Source of the DNA: Vespa crabro
Taxonomy: Eukaryota > Arthropoda > Insecta > Hymenoptera > Vespidae
DNA: 64,000 nucleotides
Assembly (NCBI RefSeq): GCF_910589235.1
Contig: NC_060963.1
Span: forward strand, 124,001-188,000
Reading direction: 5' to 3'
This document shows positions 39,045-49,770 of the stretch, piece by piece. The first letter of the stretch is position 1; each line of letters begins with the position of its first letter. The position numbers and the translations under genes were made by a program. The notes beneath the pieces are model-generated. The model had not been told where the DNA came from and did no database searches. It saw only the letters and a program-made list of their open reading frames with translations.

Positions 39045-39245
39045 TTGAGAATCCGATCGTTCATAATATCTATAAAACGCTTAGAAGAAAGAAAATTAGA
39101 AAAAGTTGCTAATGCAGGTGACATATCGTATGAACGTGCGAAAATATTGAAAAACTCGTTAAGCCTATTTACTAATTATACCAAGAATGTGGTAACTGTT
39201 AATGTAAATGGACTAAATAGAAGAGCTTCTATCTTGAAAGATTAA
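39045..39245 (+). CDS. Candidate orphan exon or remnant, plus strand
   Basis: An open frame without ATG reads KRLEERKLEKVANAGD, then ISYERAKILKNSLSLFTNYT, then VNVNGLNRRASILKD and a TAA. It uses many A/T-ending codons, unlike the genes nearby, yet has a protein-like residue mix. Possible acceptors are CAATTGAG at about 39050 or CGCTTAG at about 39080. No upstream exon is visible between it and the synthetase start at 38911, so it may be a 3' terminal exon with a hidden start, a decayed gene fragment, or chance. I do not recognise it. Confidence 0.25.
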   Translation: MRIRSFIISIKRLEERKLEKVANAGDISYERAKILKNSLSLFTNYTKNVVTVNVNGLNRRASILKD

Positions 39246-40919
39246 CTCACGACTAGATATCGGTCGCCTTCGTTTCCATTTAAATTGTTTCACTTTCGGA
39301 AGCAATAATATCGGCGTTCGAAATACAACGAGCAAGGAAATAATAGGGGGCAAAGTACAACGACTATTTCTTATCGTATTCGTTTCATAGCGACATATTA
39401 TTTCAATCTTATCTCTTATCTTTCAAATTGGGGAATCATTTAAAATATTATTTACATATTTTCGACTTAATATTTTTCGAATGCGCAACGTTTAATAACG
39501 AGCTAACTTGAGTGCACGTTTATTTTCCATCCTTTCGAAATGAAGCGCAATTCGATCGTCCGTTCATTCGACCGATCTCGTTCTCGTTCGTAACTATAGA
39601 AATTTCGTGACGAACGAATGTTTGAAATAAAGGGAGAGAGAGAAACACGTGCGTACACATACGCGATATATATAGTAATCGACCTTCACTTCCACGCTAG
39701 CATCTACAATAAACTTATTTCACGTAGTTCCATTACCGGATAAATAATACCGTAGAACTTTCATTTCCAAAAGGAAAGACGTTTACGCAATATTATAGAA
39801 TACCTTTCTTTTTCCCTTCGACGATAACTTAAGCTTCTATGTCTAATCAGTGAGATACGATTTGAAAATTCGCGCGAACTTAGTTGGTAAACCTTCGTGG
39901 ATGCTCCGTGCGAGATCGTTTTCTTTGACAGACTGTTGGATTCTCCGGCAAACAATTTAGCATTATCCTAACATTATCACTATGACGTAATGAGAATAGA
40001 TATAGATTAAATAGTCATACACATCAAGCTTCTCCCCACCATTGAGTTCTTAGCGATCGACGTTGTTACCAGCAACGTTATCGTTGAAAATGACTTTCGT
40101 CACCGATTCGTTTTATTTGAACTTGCTTATCAACACGGATTTGTTTTATTTCCTTTCTTCTATCGTCGAAAAATAATTTAACGTAAACATACTTACGACG
40201 CAGTAATATTAATTTCTACAAAAAAAAAAAAAATTTTACTTGCTCCGGTGCGATCAAAGGTGCGACTTTAAGTGGTTTTATCAAATGGCAAGATAATATG
40301 CATATCGAGAATATTTTTAAATAAGATCAAATTATGTCATAAAATCCAATAGAATCTTTCGACGACCGTCCCGTTCTATAACGTAGTTCGATATTAAGCG
40401 TTTCGCATAAATAATATAGTTTCGTACTTCGAACGACAATTGTATGCATATTGAATGTCCCTTATTCATATCTTCATTTTTACGTGTAACGCCAGCGTAG
40501 CGCGTCCGTTAGAAAGAATACCTTTGGTAGGTGTATTATTGTGATCACTCGTAACAGATGTTTTCGAACATTATCCTTATATTAATATCATTTGCTCGAA
40601 TATTTATCGAAAACTTTTAATTACGCGTCCGTAATAAACTTTCGTTCGTAGTTGTCAAATGTATATGTGCTATTATAAATTTTGATCGAGATTATCGCGA
40701 TCATTTATCGTTCATTGGCGTGCTAAAGGTAAAAGGAGAGTAGAATTAACGCGTCTTTCATATCCGATTCATTACATATAGGAAATAATCCTAGCTTAGT
40801 TACATAAGTTGGAAATAACAAAGAGCAAATTCTTCGAATCTCATATAAAAATTTGAATTCGACTTTTACTCGTGGCCTGCGTTTACTCAAGCGTCTACCA
40901 ACAACGATAGTTTTAGATG

Positions 40920-40992
40920 CGCCGACGCATATTCGACGACGCCGACGCCGACGACGGCGTCGACATCGACGCCGACATCGACGCCGACGCGA
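40920..40992. repeat. Degenerate (GACGCC)n/(GACATC)n repeat
   Basis: Hexamers GACGCC and GACATC alternate imperfectly over about 70 bp. Confidence 0.8.
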
Positions 40993-41164
40993 TACGTCAA
41001 ATCAGAGCCGTATCGTTCGTTTTAAGACTCGTGAAAATCCATCCAGAAATTGAATCCAACGAAACTTGAGTGTTTTCAACTTCTCCGGAAAGAGAGAAAA
41101 GGTCGTCCGTGATGTTGCACTTGACGAGGGATAAAGAGATTATGCAAGAGAATGAAAGGGAAGG

Positions 41165-41247
41165 GAGGGGAGGGGAGGGGAACGAAAGGGAAGAAAAGAA
41201 AAGAGAAGAAAAGAGAAGAAAAGAAAAGAAAAGAAAAGAAAAGAGGG
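41165..41247. repeat. Purine array: (GGGGA)n then (GAAAA)n
   Basis: Pentameric GGGGA units pass into AAGAA/GAAAA units. The strand is all purine for about 80 bp apart from one C. Confidence 0.85.
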
Positions 41248-41651
41248 AATAAACTGAAGAGTGTAAGGGTATAGAAATTAACGATCGATAAGAAAAATGT
41301 CTCGATTTTATGTGAAAAAGATGTCCGTATCGTTCTCGAACTTTAATTCTATTATGCAATTCGTCGAGTAACGGAACGGCGCGCGCGGAAAAACCTATGA
41401 GTTGAACTAAGGATCAACGATACGATTGATTCCAAGGAAAAATGAAGGAAATAAAAGTGATTGGGAGAAGAAAGTACGGGTCCATCGACGAATGGCGACG
41501 TCCCTGGGAGAAAGGGGCGAGAAAGGGGGGCGAGCACGACGCCATGTCGACGTTCATCCTCTAGTTCGCTCTCGTTGCAGCCCTCGTCTAAAAGGCAAAC
41601 TCGTGTCTGAAAAAAGTCGCGAAAAGGAAAGGTCGGAAAAAAAGGAAGCAG

Positions 41652-41687
41652 AAGGAAGGAAGGAAGGAAGGAAGGAAGGAAGGAAGA
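41652..41687. repeat. (GGAA)n microsatellite
   Basis: About eight GGAA tetramers, which also form tandem ETS-type core words. Confidence 0.9.
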
Positions 41688-42303
41688 AAAGGCAAAGCTC
41701 GTAGAAATCACTGACGAAATCACTCTTGCACGAAGCATTGGGCTATGAATGAAGACCCAACCCTTTCATCTCGAGGTAATTAACTCTCGTCTTTGGCGAT
41801 AAAGCTATCCGTCGATAATCCGTTCGCTCGCTCCGACCGGTCCCGTCGTTATATAGCGCAACTATGCCTACTTTGTTTCTTCTATCTCCAGAATTACGAT
41901 AATTTCTAATATAACGTATCCGACATATATAAATATTCAAAAGTACGGAAAAGTCTAATTTTACGCAAAAATCTTCTCATCGAGCGACCGAGGAGGCAAA
42001 ACCTTCTTTTATCATTCGTACCTTAAAAGATAGCTAATACTCGAAAAATTCGTGCGGATCATCGTCGATACATTAAGTACTACGTAGTACGCATTTCATT
42101 GATCCCTCTTCACTTCGAGTCGCCGTTCGAGTTTATACAGTCGCAAAAAATTTCCCTTTCTCTATTTCTTCCTTATCTTTTTCTCTTATCGACCATAAGG
42201 CACGAAAGGAAATTTATACGATTAAAGATCGAACTCGTATCCATCTTATCGAAAGCGGCGAGCAATCATACAGAGCCAATAATACGGACTGGTATTTTTG
42301 CAG

Positions 42304-43145
42304 GTTTTGGCAGTTTTGCTATTGTCAGTAATACCCTGGCCAGGTCCAAGTGTTTTTAAGATATCATGCCCCCGCGATCGTGCTTCGGTAGTGAGGAGGA
42401 TAGTTCACAAGGTGAGAGAAACCTCTTAAGCGTGGCATTTTTCGATCGCGCGAGACATGCCAAAGGACAAAGTTTTAAGCTTCGTCGAGATTTCAGAGAT
42501 GGATGCCCATCCTAAAGAAATATCAAGTGGAGTTACCCTTAGAATGTCCCTTTCACGAAAGTCGAGACATCTTTCGACCTCAGCAACGGGCAAAGCATCA
42601 GTACAGACCGTCGCAATGGACCTGCGGCCTTTGCGGCAAGTCTTTTTATGCCGAAAGACATCTCGACGCGCACTTCGATAACAGACACAAAAGTAACGTT
42701 AATACGGTGAGTCATCGGTATCTGGTTTACATCGATAACCTTTATATATTTATTTCAACTTGATATGAAAATAAGGGTCTTAATCTACAAATTAATTGTG
42801 TCCGTGGACTTCGCATTATCATATTAGCGATACTATCTGACAAATCAAAGTTCGCGTTATCTCCTCGATTCTTATTCTACAACGTGATAAGGTATACGTC
42901 GGTAATTATTATAAAAAAAAGTTACTATAACGATAGCGCTAAATGCTTTCCAATCGATATCCATTTAAATTAAGAAACTTTTATCTTTCAACGAGTTCAC
43001 TAAGAAGCATATTAGCGGACGCTTCGACATAAGGATTTTACACTGATGTTTTGCACAGGGTTTTGCACGTGACTGATAACCGATAAAAAAGGAACGCACT
43101 AAGAGACAGAGAGAGAGAGAGAGAGAGAATAGGGGGCGGGGGGGA

Positions 43146-43189
<44 letters not shown>

Positions 43190-43916
43190 AGCTACCGATA
43201 TTGACGACTAACGTCATTAATGACCGCGATTCTATATCAGACTCGTTTCGAAAATGAGATATCGATAAATAAGGTAAAATTGACTTCCGATTGGTGCTAC
43301 AATAATCGATATATGTCCTTGTTCTCGTTCCTAAATGAAAGGCGGAGGACGCCGTGTGCCTTGCCGACTACTGCGACATTATGAGATGCGACGTCTTGGG
43401 AAATCGTGACTTTGAAAGTTCGATGGACGATGAGGACGATGACGGCGGTCATCTCAACACCGACATACAGGTACACGAGACTTTGCTTCGATAAAAATAC
43501 AATCGAGTTGGATAAAACTCGATCTAAGAAAGTTAATGCGATCCGATTGCGCAAAGGTATGGAAGGAGAATACGGAACAGCGCAGTACGTCGGTCGTACC
43601 GTGTTCTCGAGATCTCGCAAGGACATATCGTCCTTCCTCTTCATCTTCCACGGACAAGTCGTGCGCGCTCGCGGCCACGAAGAACGATTTACAGCGTTCG
43701 TACTGTCGACGAGCCGACGCGGATGTCCTTAAAAATCATCGGCTCGCCGATTCCTCCTCTTATCGTCGCAACGAAATAGCTGGTCCTGAGAACAATAGCG
43801 ACGCTTGCGACAATGACGACGAGGACGACGAGGATGACGAGGAAGAGGAGAAAGAGCAGGAGGAGGAGGAAGAGGAGGAGGAGGAGGAGGAGGAGGAGGA
43901 GGAAGAGGAGGAGGAG

Positions 43917-43947
<31 letters not shown>

Positions 43948-45408
43948 AGAATCTGGTAGAAGCCGCTCTACCTGCCGTCGATAAAAGGCAAAGACGCAGA
44001 AGAATACATCTTAGGAAACTCAAGTCCAACTGCAAGCCTGAGGAACTTCAAAAGCTCAAGTTACAATGTGAAGTTAGCTTTTTCTCTTCATTTATTTCGC
44101 TCTAATCGCGCTACTTCCTTCGCAATGTTACTTCGAAACGTGAAAGTGATACCAAGAAGGAACAATCTTAAGAACAAAAGTATTATCGTTAACGTATGAA
44201 GTCGCGTTAGCATCGTACACGATTGCGCGTTAATGAGTGGACATCGGACTCGCTGTTAATCTCGAGCACGTTATTCCTGTTCATTTTCTCTCCATTTTAA
44301 CAATTTATAGAATATACATTTTTTATTTCCCATGAAACGTCGGCGCTCCTCCTCTCGCACAGATAGTAGACAATACGGAATGACCAATTCGTTGATCGAT
44401 TCTATATTATTTTTTCCTGTTTGTCCTTGCTCGATTCGTGACACATGTAATTCCATACCGCAATACACATATTTTGTCAAAATAATGAAAAATAATGTAG
44501 CGCTTGATACGGCACTCAAAGTCATGTTGTACCTAAAAGAAAATTCTATTATTTACAAGCTTTTTGTCGACAGATACTCGTCCGCGATTGTATCGCTGGA
44601 CTTCTCGCAAATCTCTCGGTTCGAGAATTCCAAGAAATCGAAGGTAGGTGTGACCTGATATGGATAATCCGTTTAACGCTATGAAATAGGATATGTCGAA
44701 CGTATGTTTCGAAAGAAAAAAGAAAAGGTTTATAGCAATTTCTTTGCTCGTCAGGTGAACTGAACCGGGCGATCTGTTGGTATTTGAGTTGCGATAGATA
44801 CTGGGAAGATACCAAACGGCAACAACGCCAGACACCTTGGTATCTGCTCGCTACGTTTATGGCTCTTTTCTGCACCTCGATTTATGCCTGCTATTACGTC
44901 ATCTGGGTTCTCTTCAAGTATGTAGTACGTTCACTGAGGCTCGGTAAAAACATGATATAAAATAATATTTTATCCATGATACTGGCACAGATAGACTGAC
45001 AGGATCGATTTTACTTTCTCGTTGTACCTCATTGCAGTACCACGGACGAGGAGAGGCTCGATCATACGGGAACTTTAGGTTACAACGATGGAAGTCTTAC
45101 GGGTGCCTCATCGTTGCACGATCAGAGCGGTCATGGCGATGGTAGATCAGTAGATAAACGAAAAATGGAAGGAGGAGACGATAATTTGGTATCTACGAAC
45201 GAAGAAATGCCCGATCACTACATATACGTCGCATATCCACCGGAACTGAAACGTCGTCTCTTGGAAAGGTATCTCTTGGAACTTTATACAGGCTTCCTCT
45301 TTGATTACGTACGTGCATATGTATAAACAACATATGTACAAATCGATCGATGCGACGTTAGCGAGTACTTCTTTCCGTAGCTGCTACAACAGGACTACCA
45401 GACTATGA
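42304..45408 (+). CDS. Membrane protein with C2H2 finger, acidic run and C-terminal TTRL (5' exon missing)
   Basis: Eight phase-consistent exons: 42304-42411, 42497-42706, 43342-43470, 43557-44072, 44574-44643, 44755-44917, 45038-45268, 45381-45408; 484 residues plus stop. The start codon lies in an unplaced upstream exon. Visible order: hydrophobic VLAVLLLSVIPWPGPS (signal-peptide-like); C2H2 finger WTCGLCGKSFYAERHLDAHF (Cys79, Cys82, His95, His100); three Cys in CLADYCDIMRC; a Glu/Asp run of about 45 residues; a polybasic KRQRRRR stretch (furin-like); one membrane span WYLLATFMALFCTSIYACYY (about 373-398); a tail of about 86 residues ending TTRL, a class I PDZ-ligand shape. If the first segment is a signal peptide, the finger is luminal or extracellular. 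However, basic residues (KRQQRQ) precede the span and acidic ones follow, which would favour the opposite orientation. I do not recognise a named family. Confidence 0.8.
43105..43188. repeat. Interrupted (GA)n array in an intron
   Basis: Two GA arrays separated by a G-rich linker (GGGGGCGGGGGGGAAGG), in the intron between the second and third visible exons of the C2H2 membrane-protein gene. Confidence 0.9.
43815..43950. repeat. Coding GAC/GAG repeat (Asp/Glu run)
   Basis: Trinucleotide repeats inside exon 43557-44072 encode the acidic run. The frame stays intact, and unit changes alter only the number of Asp/Glu residues, so length polymorphism is likely. Confidence 0.9.
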
Positions 45409-45480
45409 GACTGAAACGAAAGAAGACGATCGTTTCGTATTCATCTTGAACAGGACTGCGCTGCGAATGAAGGCACTCTT

Positions 45481-45497
45481 TTCTCTCTCTCTCTCTC

Positions 45498-45555
<58 letters not shown>
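45481..45555. repeat. (CT)n microsatellite between convergent genes
   Basis: A pyrimidine array of about 75 bp within the likely 3' untranslated region of the plus-strand C2H2 gene, upstream of its AATAAA. Confidence 0.95.
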
Positions 45556-45559
<4 letters not shown>

Positions 45560-45603
45560 ACTCTGTCTGTCTGTCTTCGTGTTTTGTATACCAAATCTAT
45601 TCG

Positions 45604-45609
45604 AATAAA
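45604..45609 (+). promoter_or_regulatory. Possible polyadenylation signal of the C2H2 membrane-protein gene
   Basis: AATAAA about 195 bp after the stop codon at 45408, on the coding strand. Confidence 0.4.
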
Positions 45610-45709
45610 TTGCAAGGTACGAGAGGAATCTTCCATCGTAGAAACAACCGAAAGAGTTATAGCAAAAAGACCGGCTTTTAAGTCTTTCGCAATTGAACCT
45701 AAAACATGT

Positions 45710-45715
45710 TTTATT
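45710..45715 (-). promoter_or_regulatory. Possible polyadenylation signal of the organic cation transporter gene
   Basis: AATAAA on the minus strand about 160 bp after the transporter stop codon. It lies about 100 bp from the opposing gene's signal, so the two transcripts would end nearly touching. Confidence 0.4.
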
Positions 45716-45876
45716 TGTCAGAAAGAAAAAAAAGAAAAGGAAAAGAAAAACAGAAGAAAAACAGAAGAAAAACGAGAAGACACTATGGTAATCTTAAAAA
45801 AATGCAATTTTGTATAAAGTAGGAATATCAGACTAGATAGACTAATAATGGACCCTATATATGAGTTTCTCCGAGT

Positions 45877-47942
45877 CTAAAACCAATATGTCATCTTTAT
45901 GGAACCATCGGAGTCACGCTGAGTGTCCATCACGCTCGATTGCCGAACAAGCCGGCGAACGCTCGCACCGGTCGGTCGTTGTTGATCCTCTAAAATTCTT
46001 TGCGATATCGCTTGTGTCGATGTAGTTTGAGCTATTGGAAGTTCGGGTACCTCGTGCATCTCGACGGTTTCTCTTTCCGACAGGTCCTCGTAGGAAGCCG
46101 CCGCCGACGAAGGTCTAAGGATAAAAATCATTAACTCGGACGCTTATCCTTCCGAATATAAAAGAAAATAATAATAACTGCCTACGAAGCCTACTTGGTA
46201 GGTATGCATCGAATACAATCGGCACAGGTCCAATCCTTCCCAAAGAGTTCTCCCTCCTCCACCGTTTGCGGAAGTCGATGGTGTAGAGTTTCCGGTAATC
46301 GTAAACCCGAAAGACCGCCGATCACCGAGACGCAACCTAAGATCACCAAAGGCAACACTAGATTCTCCTTACCCTGTAAATCAAAGCATATTCTGTAATA
46401 AAGAACACTGTCTCAACTGGTCTCTTTTATTTCCATTCGTTATCTCGTTCGGCTCATTATGTATTACGAATTATATTTAAATGCAACTTACCAAATACGT
46501 AACGAACGGTATGATGATCAAACCAAGACCGCTGATGTAAGCGGAAAAACCAATGGCAACGCCGCGCAATTGCGTTGGATAAAGTTCACCGGCGAAGGGA
46601 TATATTATCAAAAACGAGGCCGATATAGCCGATTTCGAAAGGAGAAACAGGATCAACGTGGCTACGACGGCGTCTGTAAGGAAAACGAAAAAAAAGAAAA
46701 AAGAAAAAAAGGAAGAAAATGTTTAACGAGAGGAATATAGTATTTAACGGATATAGCTCGAGTAATTTGTAGTTTCGTCGATCGATGGAGAATTATTACT
46801 ACCTGCAGAGAGTAGAACCGTGGCTATGCAGGAGACACCGGCGACGACCATGCAGAGGCACAGGGGCCATCTGCGACCCCACCTATCCATGACTATCCAA
46901 CAAGCCATGTAACTGGGAATTTCGGCCAACGAAGAGAAAAGAAAGCTGAGATGTTCTTCGCTACCGAGGGCAGGTCCGTAATAAGACAATCCAACGTATA
47001 CCATATTATTGGCGAACCTGACGATCGATCGAATAAAACGAAAAAAGAAATGTGAAAAATGAACGTATCTCCGTCGTACCTGAATGGAACAACGCGTTAG
47101 AAGATGACATATGTATGTAGGTATGTCGTATGAGAGATAAATTGTGGCGCACCAATTTAACGTGATAAGGCAGGTTTTTAAACGCATATTCGGCGTTTTA
47201 AAGAGAGACAAGACGCCTGGTCCGTTACGTAGTCTTTCCTCTTCGCTCTTCGATCTCGACATCATCATACGTTGGCGGAGCTTCTGCGTGAACGAAGCTG
47301 GAAGTTCCTTTCCATTGACGCGTGCCAATTTTTCGAGAATATCGTTCGCCTCTACCAAACGACCCTTCGCCAATAACCACCGAGGAGATTCCGGAAGGAA
47401 CCTACAATTTTGTCTCTTTTTCCTTTGCACAATCCTTTAAGTCCCGAAAATTACGTGCTCGTAGAAATAGATCGAGACAAAGATCGGCATAAATGATTCG
47501 CTTACCACCAATAAGTGAAATATAATAGAAAGGGGGCGCTCGTCGTAATCGCGAGTGTTCTCCAATCTCTTATCAAGTACGTAACGCCTGCCAGCATGCA
47601 GAGACCCATCGTGTAGAAGCTGCACGTCATTACTGTCACGAACGATCGATAATTAGGACCGACCAACTCCAAAGCTAAAAAGAATGGACTTTCGTAATAG
47701 GCATTTTTATTTGATCTTACTTTTATTTGATTATTACTTACATATGATAAAGGGTATTTGATAGATGGCGGGTATAGTTAAACCGACTACCATTCGCGTA
47801 GCTGCCCACGTCCAAAAGCTGTTTGATATAGACGTGAGAAAACCACCGGTGATCAGCGTCGCCAAACACGTGAAAAAGGACAGTCTACGACCGATTCTGT
47901 AAATATAGAATGTCCTTTTGGAGGAAACGAGGAATAGATCTA

Positions 47943-47997
<55 letters not shown>

Positions 47998-49455
47998 ATG
48001 GAGGCTTTACGAAGGAGGGCATTAAAGCGATATAATCTTATGCTGTCTCGTTTCGAGCCTTAAAATGGCCGTAATAATATTTGGTTAATATTGGCTATTT
48101 ATGACATTCAATATTATTTATGGCATTCCTCGGGTGGAAGAGAACTTCGAACGCTCGAGACATAGTTTATATTTTTCCTCGTTAATAACGTTTAAGAAGC
48201 AAAAGCTCCCGTAAAATTCGATTGAAAGCTAATATATCTAATAGTAAGATTAAAATTTTAATTACCTGTCGTTCAAAGTACCAAAAAGATAAACTCCTAT
48301 AGGTCCACCGGTATTAAGTGCAACCAGACCGATCGTTGGATAAATAGCACGTTCGCAAACGAGATCAAACTGTAACGCATTTAGAGAATCCTGTTAATCC
48401 GAACGTCGATAGTCGGACGATAGCGTAAGCGTCTTTACGTACGTCGATGACTATGGATGACGTGACCTCCGAAGTCTCGTATTCCCAACCGTGATCGCAG
48501 GGTACGATAGACCACGAGGAGTTCGTCCTCGAGCTGGACGCGTTTTCCGTCGTCCAGTCTACGTCGTATCGCGTGCATTGGCTGTACGTCTCGTTGTCGT
48601 CCTACCAAGAGAAGGACACTTCAATATTGTCCCAGACATAAATCTCCTTATCGTATCCTTCATGGTCGGAGGGACAAGTCCTCGAGGAATACATGAACGG
48701 GTATAATGGAGTAAGAATAATATCGACTGAGGTTACAAAGTGCTGTACGATTTAGCGTTACGTTATAATACTGCGACTTGCACTTGGATCGAAACGATAA
48801 AGCGATGTCGGATAAATAAATGTCTTCGTTTCGTGGTACGGGTTCAGATGCTGTTATGGGTGCGGGTTTGGGTTACGCGCGTTTGAGCACGTTCGAGGAC
48901 GAGAGAGCCGATTTCAAGCGAAAAGAATATATCGTTTCGACTATAGGGGCACCTGACTAGTAGGAATGCCGAGTCTCCTTCTCCGGGAAACATCCATATT
49001 TTCCAGTCCGGGTACTTTGCACCAATGCGCCGGTGTGTCCGCCATGAACAGTTGATTGAAGGCGCAAAAGCCGCAAGGCAAGCACGCCGGTAGGCATACG
49101 AGCCAGAGCAGCTGCTTCTGATAACGGCCAAATTCACCGACGATCGGCAAGAGATCGTCCAGATCGAATCCCTCCTATGATGACATCAGGGACGCTCTAC
49201 TTTTAACTTAATAACTATATCTTCCAATTCGATGGTATGAACGAATATCGTTGATTTCTCTTAACTCGTTCGACAACGGATTACGTATGATATAACGGAC
49301 GATCGAGGGAAACGAAATGAATGAAAATAAAAAGATTTCTCAAAGTTGAGAAAATACACATACGGTCATTTACTTACTTCGTCGTTGCTTTTTTTCGTCT
49401 TTTCATCGACGTTGTTGGCATCCTGCCGCTGGTAATCATCATTGGCTTCCTGCAT
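45877..49455 (-). CDS. Organic cation transporter-like MFS protein (SLC22 type)
   Basis: A plasma-membrane solute carrier of the major facilitator superfamily. Eleven exons: 49455-49378, 49174-48953, 48601-48443, 48369-48266, 47896-47742, 47674-47506, 47401-47153, 47017-46803, 46673-46492, 46373-46195, 46114-45877. They total 1950 nt, 649 aa, all in phase. SLC22 hallmarks: a large loop after the first span with N-glycosylation sites at about Asn103, 120 and 127 and the CDHGWEYETSEVTSSIV motif; LNDRIGRR after span 2; PESPRWL (about 299-305) before the central loop; ELYPTQLRG in the C-terminal half. The N-terminus is polar and the C-terminal tail is about 130 residues, acidic and Ser/Thr-rich, longer than in most family members. 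Insect relatives include carcinine transporter-like proteins; I cannot assign a substrate. The ATG at 49455 gives the shortest complete frame and leads straight into the conserved exon. Confidence 0.93.
47943..47997. repeat. (ACG)n trinucleotide array in an intron
   Basis: An almost perfect 55-bp array lying in the transporter intron between exons 48369-48266 and 47896-47742, about 46 bp upstream of the 47896 acceptor in transcript orientation. Confidence 0.95.
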
Positions 49456-49694
49456 TTTCGCGAACTTTGGTCTACTTCGCGTTACCAAAAGCTCGATGAT
49501 ACCTTAGAACGGAGTCACGTGAGATGCATTAGCCCCCTCCCGAGGAAGATTCGAGGGAGATGTCAGGTGTTGCATCTTGCTCTTTTTCCTTTCCACCCTC
49601 GCAACCGCAAACGACGATGCACTTGGCTTCGCCTACACCGTTTTCTGCTTGGACACGGAACCAAAACGTCAATCTACCGATTTTCCTTCTCTTT

Positions 49695-49699
<5 letters not shown>

Positions 49700-49768
<69 letters not shown>
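49700..49768. repeat. (CT)n microsatellite
   Basis: About 69 bp of CT units with one CCC interruption, some 245 bp upstream of the transporter ATG. Confidence 0.95.

Positions 49769-49770
<2 letters not shown>

Larger units (their letters stand above)
38945..42303. other. Intergenic region between divergent genes
   Basis: Lies between the minus-strand synthetase and the plus-strand C2H2 membrane-protein gene, so it should hold both promoters and their untranslated first exons. The first coding exon of the C2H2 gene, with the start codon, must also be here. Contents: a plus-strand candidate exon at 39045-39245, CGACGC-type repeats (40920-40992), GGGGA/GAAAA arrays (41165-41247) and GGAA repeats (41652-41687). 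Most of 39.3-40.8 kb is A/T-rich with no open frames. Confidence 0.6.

Noticed and set aside
42367..42411. ATG at 42367 as the start of the C2H2 gene
   Set aside because: That frame does not join the finger exon in phase. The frame reading ISCPRDRASVVRRIVHK does, and it opens with a signal-like segment.
43760..44035. Minus-strand poly-serine frame
   Set aside because: It is the antisense shadow of the Asp/Glu run in the plus-strand C2H2 membrane-protein gene.
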